Source: CAJXVY01 sp031580995
Lineage (GTDB): Bacteria > Actinomycetota > Actinomycetes > Actinomycetales > Microbacteriaceae
Length of the DNA: 64,000 nucleotides
Direction of reading: 5' to 3'
Assembly: GCA_031580995.1 (NCBI GenBank)
Contig: JAVLCC010000002.1
Span: 77,051 to 141,050, forward strand
Translations under genes and position numbers: made by a program
The notes under the pieces: generated by a model
Databases searched by the model: none
The model's input: only the letters and a program-made list of their open reading frames with translations
Told to the model about the DNA's origin: nothing
Shown here: one piece after another, positions 25,968-34,183 of the stretch
How the letters are laid out: each line of letters opens with the position of its first letter
How positions within the stretch are numbered: the stretch's first letter is position 1

Positions 25968-26539
25968 CAGGAGCCAAAGCTGGCGATAGCAGCATCGATT
26001 CTTGCGGTAACCGCATCTATTTCACCAAGGCCGTCTACTTTGGCAAGAATCCCGCGCTCTGAGTAAAGATCAACCAGTGGGGCAGTTTCTTCCAGGTAGA
26101 GATCTAAACGGTGACGAATAACCTCTTCACTGTCATCTGCTCTCCCTTGCTCCTGAGATCTGTTTGCAAGTCTTGAAACCAACTCGTCCTGGTCTGCTTC
26201 CAAAAGGATGACCCCATCAAGTGCCAAGTCTTGCTCGGCCAAAATTTCATCCAGGGTTTCAACCTGAGCATTGGTTCTTGGGTAACCGTCTAATAAAAAT
26301 CCGCTTTTTGCATCATCATGGCCAAGGCGATCCATAACCAAATCATTGGTCAGGCTGTCTGGGACATACTCCCCAGCGTCCATATAAGACTTTGCTTTTT
26401 TGCCTAATTCAGTTTCATTTTTCACGTTGTAGCGAAAAATGTCACCAGTTGAGATTGCTGGGATGCTCAGCTTCTCGGCAATCAAAACCGACTGAGTTCC
26501 CTTTCCGGCACCCGGAGGGCCGATGATGAGCAATCTCAT
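25967..26539 (-). CDS. adk: Adenylate kinase
   Basis: Interconverts AMP, ADP and ATP. It has 190 residues, with P-loop IIGPPGAGKGTQ, AISTGDIFRYNV, DGYPRTNAQ and a short LID region (NRSQEQGRADDSEEVIRHRL) with no zinc cysteines, the short form common in actinobacteria. It overlaps secY by 4 bp and map by 1 bp. Confidence 0.96.
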   Translation of the reverse strand: MRLLIIGPPGAGKGTQSVLIAEKLSIPAISTGDIFRYNVKNETELGKKAKSYMDAGEYVPDSLTNDLVMDRLGHDDAKSGFLLDGYPRTNAQVETLDEILAEQDLALDGVILLEADQDELVSRLANRSQEQGRADDSEEVIRHRLDLYLEETAPLVDLYSERGILAKVDGLGEIDAVTARIDAAIASFGS

Positions 26540-27852
26540 CGAAGCAGTCCATCGTAATTACGCTGCTCCATCTGAGCACTAATCTGCTTCACCGTGGCCA
26601 ACCCAACTCCAACGATAATCAAAATGGAAGTTCCTCCGAATGGGAAGTTCTGGTTGGTTCCGATGGCTGCGAAGGCAACCAGCGGAATCAAAGCAATCAA
26701 ACCTAGATAGATTGCTCCGGCTGCGGTGATTCGAGAGAGTACGTAGTCCAAAAACTCAGTGGTTGGTCTTCCTGCACGAATACCTGGGATGAAGCCACCG
26801 TAGCGTTTCATGTTGTCAGAAATTTCTTCGGGGTTGAAAGTGATGCTCACGTAGAAATATGTAAATCCAACAATCAAGAAGAAATACACAGCCGCATAGA
26901 AAATATTGTCACCGGTGGTTAGATACTGACTCACCCAGCTAACCCATCCAGGCAATTCGCCTGTGACCGGATCCGGCTGGTTGAACTGTGCCAAAAGTGC
27001 TGGCAAATAAAGCATTGACGATGCAAAGATAACTGGGATAACACCAGCGGTGTTTACCTTGATGGGGATATAGGTGGTTTGGCCACCAATACTCTTTCTT
27101 CCTACCATGCGCTTTGCGTATTGGACTGGAATCCTTCGCTGAGACTGCTCAACCAAAACCACCAACATCACAACAACGAATCCAACCAACATCACAATCA
27201 AGAAAATCTCAATTGGTCTGGTCTGAATAATCTGCAGAAGTGCTGCGGGGAAGGTTGCCGCAATTGATGTGAAGATCAAAAGTGACATTCCATTTCCAAC
27301 ACCACGCTCGGTGATTAGCTCTCCAAGCCACATAATCAAACCAGTTCCAGCGGTCATGGTGATTACTATCAGCGAGATTGCAAGCGGCCCGTCATCTGTT
27401 AGTAGAGGTAATCCAGTGTTTGAACCAAACAGCGCACCCTGTCTTGCAACTGTTACCAAAGTGGTGGCCTGCAACATAGCAAGCGCAATTGTTAGATAAC
27501 GGGTGTATTGGGTCAAAGTTGCCTGACCCTGAGGTCCCTCTTTGTGAAGCGCTTCAAATCGTGGAATAACCACCCTCAACAACTGAGTGATGATCGATGC
27601 GGTGATGTAGGGCATGATGCCTAGCGCAAAAATACTCAACTGCAGCAAAGCTCCACCACTAAATAGGTTTACAAGCTCATACAGTCCACCGGTAGTGGTG
27701 TTTTGATCAAGCGATGCCTGGACATTGCCATAATCCACAAACGGTGCGGGGATAAATGAACCCAGCCTGAATATTGCAAGTAAAGCCAGCGTGAAGCCGA
27801 GCTTCTTTCTTAGATCAGGGGTTCTAAATGCCCTTGAGATTGCGCTAAACAA
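26536..27852 (-). CDS. secY: Protein translocase subunit SecY
   Basis: Channel-forming subunit of the Sec translocon, 438 residues with about ten membrane helices. Motifs include LGFTLALLAIFRLGSFIPAP, the plug region GGALLQLSIFALGIMPYITASII, IPVQYAKRMVGRK and SFDEISDN-like NPEEISDNMKRYGGFIPGIR. It begins 18 bp after rplO at the junction of the spc operon with adk-map. Confidence 0.97.
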   Translation of the reverse strand: MFSAISRAFRTPDLRKKLGFTLALLAIFRLGSFIPAPFVDYGNVQASLDQNTTTGGLYELVNLFSGGALLQLSIFALGIMPYITASIITQLLRVVIPRFEALHKEGPQGQATLTQYTRYLTIALAMLQATTLVTVARQGALFGSNTGLPLLTDDGPLAISLIVITMTAGTGLIMWLGELITERGVGNGMSLLIFTSIAATFPAALLQIIQTRPIEIFLIVMLVGFVVVMLVVLVEQSQRRIPVQYAKRMVGRKSIGGQTTYIPIKVNTAGVIPVIFASSMLYLPALLAQFNQPDPVTGELPGWVSWVSQYLTTGDNIFYAAVYFFLIVGFTYFYVSITFNPEEISDNMKRYGGFIPGIRAGRPTTEFLDYVLSRITAAGAIYLGLIALIPLVAFAAIGTNQNFPFGGTSILIIVGVGLATVKQISAQMEQRNYDGLLR

Positions 27853-27870
27853 AATTGCCTCCTACGCGGC

Positions 27871-28902
27871 TTAGCCGTTGACAGATCCCCCGGCAGCCTC
27901 AATCTTCTCTTTGGCTGAGCGGGAAACCTTTTCGACAGTAACATCAAGCTTAACTGAGATGTCTCCATCACCGAGTACCTTCACGGGCTCGCCCTTGCGA
28001 ACGGCACCTTTGGCGGCCAAGTCATCAACAGTTACTTTGCCACCCTCGGGGAACAGATCAGCTAATTTTTGAACGTTTACTACCTGATACTCAATCTTGA
28101 AGGGGTTTTTGAATCCACGAAGTTTGGGTGTGCGCATAACAAAGTTCACGCCTCCACCTTCGAAGCCCAGGCGCACCTGGTAACGAGCCTTGGTTCCCTT
28201 GGTTCCGCGACCTGCAGTCTTACCTTTAGAACCTTCTCCTCGACCGACACGGGTCTTAGCAGTCTTGGCTCCAGGAGCTGGACGCAAGTGGTGAAGCTTC
28301 AAAACTGAAACCTTGTCCTGCTGAGATTCACTAGAACTTGATTTTGTCGCAGGCTTAGCTGCCGTTGTCTTCGCCGCAGGCTCTGCTGCAGAGGTCTTGG
28401 CTGCTGGCTTTGCAGCAGTTTTTGCTGCTGGTTTGGCGGCTGTGCTTTTCGCTGCTGGCTTCTCTGCTGCCTTGCTGGCAGCTGGCTTGCTGGCAGCTGC
28501 TGGTTTAGCTGCAGCTGGCTTGGCAGTGCTTGACTTAGCTGCAGTGGTTTTGGCTGCAGTGGTTTTCGCGGCAGTGGTNNNNNNNNNNNNNNNNNNNNNN
28601 NNNNNNNNNNNNNNNNNNNNNNNNNNNNNNNNNNNNNNNNNNNNNNNNNNNNNNNNNNNNNNNNNNNNNNNNNNNNNNGCAGTGGTTTTCGCGGCAGTGG
28701 TCTTGGTTGCAGGCTTTTTATCAGCTGACTTTGCAGCTGGCTTTGCAGCAGGCTTAGCAGTCGACTTTGCAGCTGGCTTCGCGGCTGGTTTAGCAGCTGG
28801 CTTTTTTGCATCTGCGCTTTTAGCAGCAGGCTTTGCAGCTGGCTTTTTAGCCGGAGCCTTTTTAGCGGCTTCGTCCTTTGCAGGCTTTTTCTCTTCAGCC
28901 AT
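27871..28902 (-). CDS. rplO: 50S ribosomal protein L15 with long basic N-terminal extension (contains assembly gap)
   Basis: The C-terminal 146 residues are ordinary L15 (KLHHLRPAPGAKTAKTRVGRGEGSKGKTAGRGTKG, then FEGGGVNFVMRTPKLRGFKN). Ahead of this is an extension of about 195 residues of Ala/Lys/Pro/Thr-rich repeats (KPAAKPAAK, AKTTA), like histone H1 or HupB tails, interrupted by 100 N. The extension is in frame with L15 from the ATG at 28902, which overlaps the rpmD stop as TAATG, so it is a genuine N terminus rather than a separate gene. No better internal start with a ribosome site was seen. The true length is unknown because of the gap. Normal L15 is about 145-150 residues. Confidence 0.85.
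   Translation of the reverse strand: MAEEKKPAKDEAAKKAPAKKPAAKPAAKSADAKKPAAKPAAKPAAKSTAKPAAKPAAKSADKKPATKTTAAKTTXXXXXXXXXXXXXXXXXXXXXXXXXXXXXXXXXXTTAAKTTAAKTTAAKSSTAKPAAAKPAAASKPAASKAAEKPAAKSTAAKPAAKTAAKPAAKTSAAEPAAKTTAAKPATKSSSSESQQDKVSVLKLHHLRPAPGAKTAKTRVGRGEGSKGKTAGRGTKGTKARYQVRLGFEGGGVNFVMRTPKLRGFKNPFKIEYQVVNVQKLADLFPEGGKVTVDDLAAKGAVRKGEPVKVLGDGDISVKLDVTVEKVSRSAKEKIEAAGGSVNG
28320..28880 (-). repeat. Ala/Lys-rich tandem repeat region in rplO
   Basis: Short units encoding PAAK and AKTTA recur. A 15-bp unit (GCAGTGGTTTTCGCG on plus) flanks the N gap on both sides. The repeat identity explains the failed assembly. Confidence 0.85.
28579..28678. other. Assembly gap of 100 N inside rplO
   Basis: Exactly 100 N inside the tandem repeat of the L15 extension. 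The same 15-bp repeat occurs at both edges, so real copy number is unknown. Confidence 0.95.
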
Positions 28903-29090
28903 TAGTTGTTAATCTCCTCAACTTTTACAAGGTGGCTAACAGTGTTGACCAATCCACGAACACTTGGTGAGTCGTCTTTCACAACGATGTCACCAATGCG
29001 CTTTAGACCTAGGGTCCTTAGCGAATCGCGTTGGTTCTGCTTGCCACCAATTTCACTTTTGATCTGGGTGACTTTCAATCTGGCGCCCAT
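28902..29090 (-). CDS. rpmD: 50S ribosomal protein L30
   Basis: A 62-residue protein: LKVTQIKSEIGGKQNQRDSLRTLGL is the standard L30 start and VRGLVNTVSHLVKVEEI the standard end. It lies 2 bp after rpsE and overlaps rplO by 1 bp in the spc operon. Confidence 0.95.
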   Translation of the reverse strand: MGARLKVTQIKSEIGGKQNQRDSLRTLGLKRIGDIVVKDDSPSVRGLVNTVSHLVKVEEINN

Positions 29091-29092
29091 AT

Positions 29093-29767
29093 TTACGCAC
29101 CTGCCTTGTCTTCAGTTTTCAACATTCTTGCCGGAGCAACCTCGGACATTTCTTTGTCGCGACGCTTGGCCACTGACTCAGGTCCTTCTAGTTGACGTAA
29201 AGCTTCGATGGTTGCGTGAACGATGTTCAATGTGTTTGAAGAACCGAGGCTCTTTGACAACACATCGTGAACTCCCGCACACTCCAAAACCGCACGAACA
29301 GGACCACCGGCGATAACACCGGTTCCCTCTGAAGCTGGACGAAGTAATACAACACCAGCTGCAGCCTCACCCTGAACAGGGTGGGGAATGGTTGAACCAA
29401 TGCGTGGGATCAGGAAGAAGTTTTTCTTCGCATCCTCAACACCTTTGGCAATGGCTGCAGGAACCTCTTTGGCCTTGCCGTAACCGACACCAACTGTTCC
29501 TTCACCATCACCGACAACAACTAGTGCTGTGAAGGCGAAACGACGACCACCCTTGACCACCTTGGCAACGCGGTTGATTGTTACAACACGCTCCAAAAAT
29601 GGACTGGACTTGTCCTCGCGCTCACGGCGCTGTTCGTTTTTAGGTCCGCGCTCTCTGCGACCCTGGCGCTGCTCGCGCTCGTTTGGGTCGACAGTTGTTG
29701 GAGGAGTGGCCTCAACCACTGACTCAGCATTCGCCTCTGTCTCTGGCGCTTTGTTCTCTTCACTCAC
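29093..29767 (-). CDS. rpsE: 30S ribosomal protein S5
   Basis: Decoding-fidelity protein, 224 residues. The double-stranded-RNA-binding core starts near residue 55 (FLERVVTINRVAKVVKGGRRFAFTALVVVGDGEG), followed by GVGYGKAKEVPAAI and VLECAGVHDVLSKSLGS. The first 50 or so residues are a charged extension rich in Glu then Arg (NEREQRQGRRERG). It overlaps rplR by 4 bp. Confidence 0.97.
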   Translation of the reverse strand: MSEENKAPETEANAESVVEATPPTTVDPNEREQRQGRRERGPKNEQRREREDKSSPFLERVVTINRVAKVVKGGRRFAFTALVVVGDGEGTVGVGYGKAKEVPAAIAKGVEDAKKNFFLIPRIGSTIPHPVQGEAAAGVVLLRPASEGTGVIAGGPVRAVLECAGVHDVLSKSLGSSNTLNIVHATIEALRQLEGPESVAKRRDKEMSEVAPARMLKTEDKAGA

Positions 29768-30138
29768 AGGACCAGCCCTCCTTCCCGGGCAGCGTCGGCA
29801 ATGGCTGCTACGCGGCCTGCGTAGCGGTTGCCTCCGCGATCAAACACAACCTGAGTCACGCCTTTTTCTTTAGCGCGCTCGGCAATCAACTTTCCAACCT
29901 CACTAGCCTTGGCGGTTTTATCACCGTCAGACTTGCGAAGGCCCTCTTCCATAGTTGAAGCACTTGCCAGGGTGTGACCCTGAGTGTCATCAACTACCTG
30001 CACAAACAGGTGACGGGCACTGCGGGTGACAACCAGTCTTGGCCTCTCACCGGTTCCTGAAACCTTCTTACGAAGTCTTGTGTGACGACGATCTCTTGCA
30101 GCTGAGGAGCTCTTTCCCTTATTGGCTCTTAGCGACAT
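29764..30138 (-). CDS. rplR: 50S ribosomal protein L18
   Basis: 5S rRNA-binding protein, 124 residues. RDRRHTRLRKKVSGTGERPRLVVTRSARHLFVQVVDD and the end FDRGGNRYAGRVAAIADAAREGGL are characteristic. It overlaps rplF by 1 bp and rpsE by 4 bp, so translation within the spc operon is likely coupled. Confidence 0.97.
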   Translation of the reverse strand: MSLRANKGKSSSAARDRRHTRLRKKVSGTGERPRLVVTRSARHLFVQVVDDTQGHTLASASTMEEGLRKSDGDKTAKASEVGKLIAERAKEKGVTQVVFDRGGNRYAGRVAAIADAAREGGLVL

Positions 30139-30674
30139 TAGGCACCAGCCTTTCCAGCCTTGCGGCGAACGTATTCACCTTCGTAGCGAATTCCCTTGCC
30201 CTTATAAGGCTCAGGTTTACGAAGCTTGCGGATATTTGCAGCCACCTCACCGACGGCCTGCTTATCAATTCCAGACACAATGATCTTGTTCTGTCCCTCC
30301 ACCTGCAGTGTCACACCATTTGGTGGATCGACAACCACTGGGTGAGAAAGACCAACTGCTAACTCAATGCTTGAACCCTTGGCGACTGCTCGGTAACCGG
30401 TTCCGACGATCTCAAGGCTTTTCTGAAAACCCTGCGAAACACCCTGAACGTTGTTGGCAATCAAAGTTCTTGACAGTCCGTGCAAAGCCTTTGAGGTCTG
30501 CTCTTCATCAGGACGGGTAACGATAATCTCGTTTTCCTCCTTGGCAACCTTGATTGGTTCGCTGATTTCTAGATTCAACTCACCCTTCGGTCCCTTCACG
30601 GAAACGTGCTGGCCGTTGATGTTAACTTCCACCCCCTGTGGGATGGCAATAGGCATTTTTCCAATTCTTGACAT
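30138..30674 (-). CDS. rplF: 50S ribosomal protein L6
   Basis: A 178-residue protein with two repeated domains: SRIGKMPIAIPQGVEV at the start and the conserved EPYKGKGIRYEGEYVRRKAGKAGA end, near the sarcin-ricin loop. It starts 5 bp after rpsH within the spc operon. Confidence 0.97.
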   Translation of the reverse strand: MSRIGKMPIAIPQGVEVNINGQHVSVKGPKGELNLEISEPIKVAKEENEIIVTRPDEEQTSKALHGLSRTLIANNVQGVSQGFQKSLEIVGTGYRAVAKGSSIELAVGLSHPVVVDPPNGVTLQVEGQNKIIVSGIDKQAVGEVAANIRKLRKPEPYKGKGIRYEGEYVRRKAGKAGA

Positions 30675-30679
30675 AGCGC

Positions 30680-31072
30680 TTACCAGATGTAGGCGACGAC
30701 TTCGCCACCCACTCCCTTCTTTGCTGCTTGGCGGTCAGTTAGTAGCCCCGATGATGAGGAGATGATTGCAATTCCCAATCCACCGAGTACGCGAGGAAGT
30801 TCATCGCTTTTCGCATAAACACGCAAACCTGGTTTGCTGACTCGCTTGATTCCAGAGATTGCTTTATTGTCTCCATATTTCATGGTTATGGTCAGCGTCT
30901 TACCAACCTTCGCGTCCTCAACTGAATAATCCTTGATATAACCCTCGGATTTCAGGATGTCCGCGATGTTTCCCTTGATTTTGCTGAAGGGAACACTGGC
31001 TGACTCGTGCTGAGCCAGGTTCGCATTGCGCAGCCGGGTCAGAAAATCTGCTACCGGATCTGTCATTGTCAT
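30680..31072 (-). CDS. rpsH: 30S ribosomal protein S8
   Basis: Primary 16S rRNA binder, 130 residues. MTMTDPVADFLTRLRNANLAQHE and the end SSSSGLLTDRQAAKKGVGGEVVAYIW are standard. rpsN (S14), often found between rplE and rpsH, is absent; instead a 69-bp spacer with a small CTCCAG/CTGGAG repeat precedes this gene. In many Micrococcales rpsN lies with rpmB-rpmG, which probably applies here. Confidence 0.97.
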   Translation of the reverse strand: MTMTDPVADFLTRLRNANLAQHESASVPFSKIKGNIADILKSEGYIKDYSVEDAKVGKTLTITMKYGDNKAISGIKRVSKPGLRVYAKSDELPRVLGGLGIAIISSSSGLLTDRQAAKKGVGGEVVAYIW

Positions 31073-31141
31073 TTGATTTGTTGCCTTTCTCGTGCGGTAT
31101 CTCCAGCGCTTTCAGGCCCTGGAGACCTACATGATTGGTGT

Positions 31142-31702
31142 TTAGTTATTGAATGGAAAACCTAATTCGCGAAGTAAAGCTCTGCCCTCGTCGTCAGTTT
31201 TTGCTGTTGTCACGATGGTGATATCCATACCTCTTGGGCGATCAATCTCGTCCTGGTTGATTTCGTGGAACATGCTCTGCTCGTTTAGACCAAAGGTGTA
31301 ATTTCCGTTTCCATCGAACTGCTTTGAACTCAGTCCACGGAAATCCCTAATGCGCGGAAGCGCCAGGTTCAACAACCTGTCCGCAAATTCCCACATCCTG
31401 TCACCACGAATGGTCACAGCCGCACCAATTGGTTGACCCTCACGCAATTTGAACTGCGCGATGGACTTCTTGGCGATGTTTACCTTCGGCTTCTGACCGG
31501 TGATTTTTGTCAGATCGCTGATGGCGCCTTCAATTAGCTTTCCATCACGAGCTGCTTCACCAACACCCATGTTCACAACAATCTTTGTTAGACCTGGAAC
31601 CTGGTTGATGTTTTTTAGTCCAAACTCCTCCTGGAGTTTGGCAATGATTTCATTGCGGTAGGTCTGCTTCAGTCTTGGCTGAGTCTTCTCTGCAACTGCC
31701 AT
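31142..31702 (-). CDS. rplE: 50S ribosomal protein L5
   Basis: 5S rRNA-binding central-protuberance protein, 186 residues. It has LKQTYRNEIIAKLQEEFGLKNINQVPGLTKIVVNMGVGEA and the end RGMDITIVTTAKTDDEGRALLRELGFPF. It directly abuts rplX. The next gene is rpsH with no rpsN between. Confidence 0.97.
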   Translation of the reverse strand: MAVAEKTQPRLKQTYRNEIIAKLQEEFGLKNINQVPGLTKIVVNMGVGEAARDGKLIEGAISDLTKITGQKPKVNIAKKSIAQFKLREGQPIGAAVTIRGDRMWEFADRLLNLALPRIRDFRGLSSKQFDGNGNYTFGLNEQSMFHEINQDEIDRPRGMDITIVTTAKTDDEGRALLRELGFPFNN

Positions 31703-32059
31703 TTAGATCTCCTCCCCGCTGCCTTTAGCAACACGAACCTTCTTTGTTACCTCAACACCGTCTTTTTTGACTGTCTTGGTAACAAACCCAATACGAGTTG
31801 GCTTTTTGCTCTTTGGGTCAACAAGGGCAACGTTTGAAACGTGAATCGGAGCCTCCATGGTTTCGATTCCACCTGTTTTTCCGCCACGCTCACCCTGGCC
31901 AACACGAGTGTGCTTTTTGACCAGGTTGACACCTTCAACAATTACCTTGTTCTTTTCTAGGTCAACGCTCAAAACTTTTCCCTGCTTGCCACGGTATCCA
32001 CCGCGAGCCTCAGTTGAGCCTGAAATAACCTGAACTAGATCACCTTTACGAATATTCAT
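31703..32059 (-). CDS. rplX: 50S ribosomal protein L24
   Basis: Assembly-initiating protein near the exit tunnel, 118 residues. The KOW motif KGDLVQVISGSTEARGGYRGKQGKVLSVD and GVNLVKKHTRVGQGERGGK are present. The C terminus is slightly longer than minimal L24 (about 105) and ends KVRVAKGSGEEI. It overlaps rplN by 1 bp. Confidence 0.97.
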   Translation of the reverse strand: MNIRKGDLVQVISGSTEARGGYRGKQGKVLSVDLEKNKVIVEGVNLVKKHTRVGQGERGGKTGGIETMEAPIHVSNVALVDPKSKKPTRIGFVTKTVKKDGVEVTKKVRVAKGSGEEI

Positions 32060-32427
32060 TAGAGCACCTCCGGAGCCAGAGAAATAATCTTCATGAAACG
32101 ACGGTCACGTAGCTCACGTCCAATTGGCCCAAAGATACGGGTTCCACGTGGCTCGCCGTCGTTTTTGATAATCACCGCGGCGTTTTCATCAAATTTGATG
32201 TAGCTACCATCTGGCCTGCGGGCCTCTTTTACGGTGCGCACAATTACCGCCCTGACAACATCACCTTTTTTGACGTTGCCACCGGGGATTGCGTCTTTCA
32301 CAGTTGCCACGATGGTGTCACCGAGACCTGCCCAGCGTCGAACTGAGCCTCCCAGCACCCTAATGGTGAGCAACTCTTTGGCACCGGTGTTATCCGCTAC
32401 CTTGAGTCGAGATTCCTGCTGAATCAC
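32059..32427 (-). CDS. rplN: 50S ribosomal protein L14
   Basis: A 122-residue protein at the subunit interface (bridge B8). MIQQESRLKVADNTGAKELL and the end RELRDRRFMKIISLAPEVL are near-universal. It has a GTG start. A 51-bp spacer separates it from rpsQ, the conventional S10/spc boundary; no clear terminator is seen there. Confidence 0.97.
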   Translation of the reverse strand: MIQQESRLKVADNTGAKELLTIRVLGGSVRRWAGLGDTIVATVKDAIPGGNVKKGDVVRAVIVRTVKEARRPDGSYIKFDENAAVIIKNDGEPRGTRIFGPIGRELRDRRFMKIISLAPEVL

Positions 32428-32478
32428 TTTCTTACTCCTATTTCTGCCAGACCATTCCGACGGCCATGACTATTGGTG

Positions 32479-32760
32479 TTACTTCGCCTTTTCGAGAATC
32501 TCGACTAGACGCCAGTTCTTTGATGCACTGATTGGACGGGTCTCATCAATTAGCACCAGGTCACCGATACCGGCGTTGTTTAGCTCATCGTGAGCCTTGA
32601 CCTTTTTGCTAAGACGCATGACCTTGCCATACAGTGGGTGCTTTTTACGCTCTTCTACCAGCACGACGATGGTCTTATCCATCTTGTCGCTGACTACGTA
32701 TCCACGCCTTGACTTGCGGTAACCGCGGTCCTGGGTGGCAGCAGATGTTTGCTCAGCCAT
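32479..32760 (-). CDS. rpsQ: 30S ribosomal protein S17
   Basis: A 93-residue OB-fold rRNA-binding protein. RKSRRGYVVSDKMDKTIVVLVEERKKHPLYGKVM and IGDLVLIDETRPISASKNWRLVEIL match S17. The start overlaps the rpmC stop as TAATG. Last gene of the S10 group. Confidence 0.97.
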   Translation of the reverse strand: MAEQTSAATQDRGYRKSRRGYVVSDKMDKTIVVLVEERKKHPLYGKVMRLSKKVKAHDELNNAGIGDLVLIDETRPISASKNWRLVEILEKAK

Positions 32761-33035
32761 TACTTCTCCTCCGGATCAGTCTTTTTCGACTTTTTTTCGG
32801 TTGGCTCAGGTTCTGGTGTGACCCTGATGCCCAAATCGCGCTCTCTCAACACTGTGTTGATGCGAGCAATGTCACGCTTCACGGCCTTGATGCGACCGTG
32901 GCTTTCCAGCTGACCGGTGGCTGACTGAAAACGCAGGTTGAATAGCTCTTCCTTTGCATCTTTCAGCTTCTCGATCAAAAGCGCACTTTCAATCTTGTCC
33001 AGCTCCTCTGGAGCCAAGTCTTTGCTTCCAATCAT
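32760..33035 (-). CDS. rpmC: 50S ribosomal protein L29
   Basis: Exit-tunnel rim protein, 91 residues. The core (LIEKLKDAKEELFNLRFQSATGQLE, RIKAVKRDIARINTVLRE) is standard at about 70 residues. A charged C-terminal tail of about 20 residues (PEPEPTEKKSKKTDPEEK) extends beyond most homologues. It overlaps rplP by 4 bp and rpsQ by 1 bp. Confidence 0.96.
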   Translation of the reverse strand: MIGSKDLAPEELDKIESALLIEKLKDAKEELFNLRFQSATGQLESHGRIKAVKRDIARINTVLRERDLGIRVTPEPEPTEKKSKKTDPEEK

Positions 33036-33451
33036 GCGTCACCCTCTTCCTTGGCGATGATTCTTGCCTTCACCGGAAGTTTGTGGATTGCACGGGTTAG
33101 TGCCTCTTTGGCTAGCTCTTCGCTAACACCGGCAACCTCGAACATCACCCTTCCAGGCTTTACATTGGCAACCCACCACTCAGGTGAACCCTTACCACTA
33201 CCCATTCGGGTTTCGGCAGGCTTTTTGGTGATCGACTGGTCTGGGAAAATGTTGATCCAAACCTTTCCACCACGCTTGATGTGACGGGTCATTGCAATAC
33301 GAGCAGATTCAATCTGGCGGTTAGTGACATATGCAGGGCTCAGTGCCTGGATGCCGTAATCACCAAAGCTCACCTTGGTGCCACCAGTTGCCTGGCCGCC
33401 ACGCTTTGGGTGGTGCTGCTTACGGAACTTAACTCGACGTGGAATCAACAT
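33032..33451 (-). CDS. rplP: 50S ribosomal protein L16
   Basis: A 139-residue protein lining the A-site region and needed for late 50S maturation. LIPRRVKFRKQHHPKRGG, the RGGKVWINIFPDQSITKKPAETRMGSGKG loop and the C-terminal helix EELAKEALTRAIHKLPVKARI are conserved. It starts 3 bp after rpsC. Confidence 0.97.
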   Translation of the reverse strand: MLIPRRVKFRKQHHPKRGGQATGGTKVSFGDYGIQALSPAYVTNRQIESARIAMTRHIKRGGKVWINIFPDQSITKKPAETRMGSGKGSPEWWVANVKPGRVMFEVAGVSEELAKEALTRAIHKLPVKARIIAKEEGDA

Positions 33452-33454
33452 AAT

Positions 33455-34183
33455 TTATGCCTCACTTCCGGTTGCTGCGGGCTCTGGGCGACGTCCACCG
33501 CGGCCACGACCCTTTTGGTTAGCCTGCTGCTGAGCCAATTCCTTGTTGGTTAGCTCACCCTTGTAGATCCAAACCTTTACACCGATGCGACCGAAGGTGG
33601 TCTTTGCCTCATAGAAGCCATAGTCAATGTTTGAACGAAGAGTGTGAAGCGGAACCCGACCTTCACGGTAGAACTCGCTGCGGCTCATTTCTGCTCCACC
33701 CAAGCGGCCAGAGCACTGAACACGGATTCCCTTGGCACCACTTCGCATGGCTCCCTGGATTCCCTTACGCATTGCTCTTCTGAAGGCAACACGTGCAGAA
33801 AGCTGCTCGGCAATTCCCTGGGCAACCAGCTGCGCATCCGCCTCGGGGGATTTCACCTCAAGAATGTTTAGCTGAATCTGCTTACCGGTTAGCTTTTCTA
33901 ACTCGGTGCGCAAAACCTCTGCTTCTGCACCTCTACGACCAATAACCAAACCAGGCCTAGCGGCAAAGATGTCAACACGAACGCGGTCGCGAGTTCTTTC
34001 CAACTCGATGCGGCTGATGCCGGCACGGTCAAGCTTCTTGGTTAGAAGCTCGCGGATTTTAATGTCCTCGGTTACGTAGTCGCTGTAACGCTGACCTTTG
34101 GCGGTGCTATCGGAGAACCAACGTGAACGGTGGTCGGTTGTGATACCAAGCCTAAAACCGTAAGGATTTACTTTCTGACCCAT
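33455..34183 (-). CDS. rpsC: 30S ribosomal protein S3
   Basis: mRNA-entry protein with a KH domain, 242 residues. MGQKVNPYGFRLGITTDHRSRWF at the start, VDIFAARPGLVIGRRGAEAE in the KH region, and GAMRSGAKGIRVQCSGRLGGAEMSRSE are diagnostic. The C terminus has an Arg/Gly-rich stretch (KGRGRGGRRPEP) followed by an Ala/Glu end. It overlaps rplV by 1 bp. Confidence 0.97.
   Translation of the reverse strand: MGQKVNPYGFRLGITTDHRSRWFSDSTAKGQRYSDYVTEDIKIRELLTKKLDRAGISRIELERTRDRVRVDIFAARPGLVIGRRGAEAEVLRTELEKLTGKQIQLNILEVKSPEADAQLVAQGIAEQLSARVAFRRAMRKGIQGAMRSGAKGIRVQCSGRLGGAEMSRSEFYREGRVPLHTLRSNIDYGFYEAKTTFGRIGVKVWIYKGELTNKELAQQQANQKGRGRGGRRPEPAATGSEA

Noticed and set aside
28299..28912. Long open frames on both strands across the rplO repeat
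   Set aside because: They are low-complexity shadows of the Ala/Lys repeat and run through 100 N; only the minus frame ending in L15 has a known domain.
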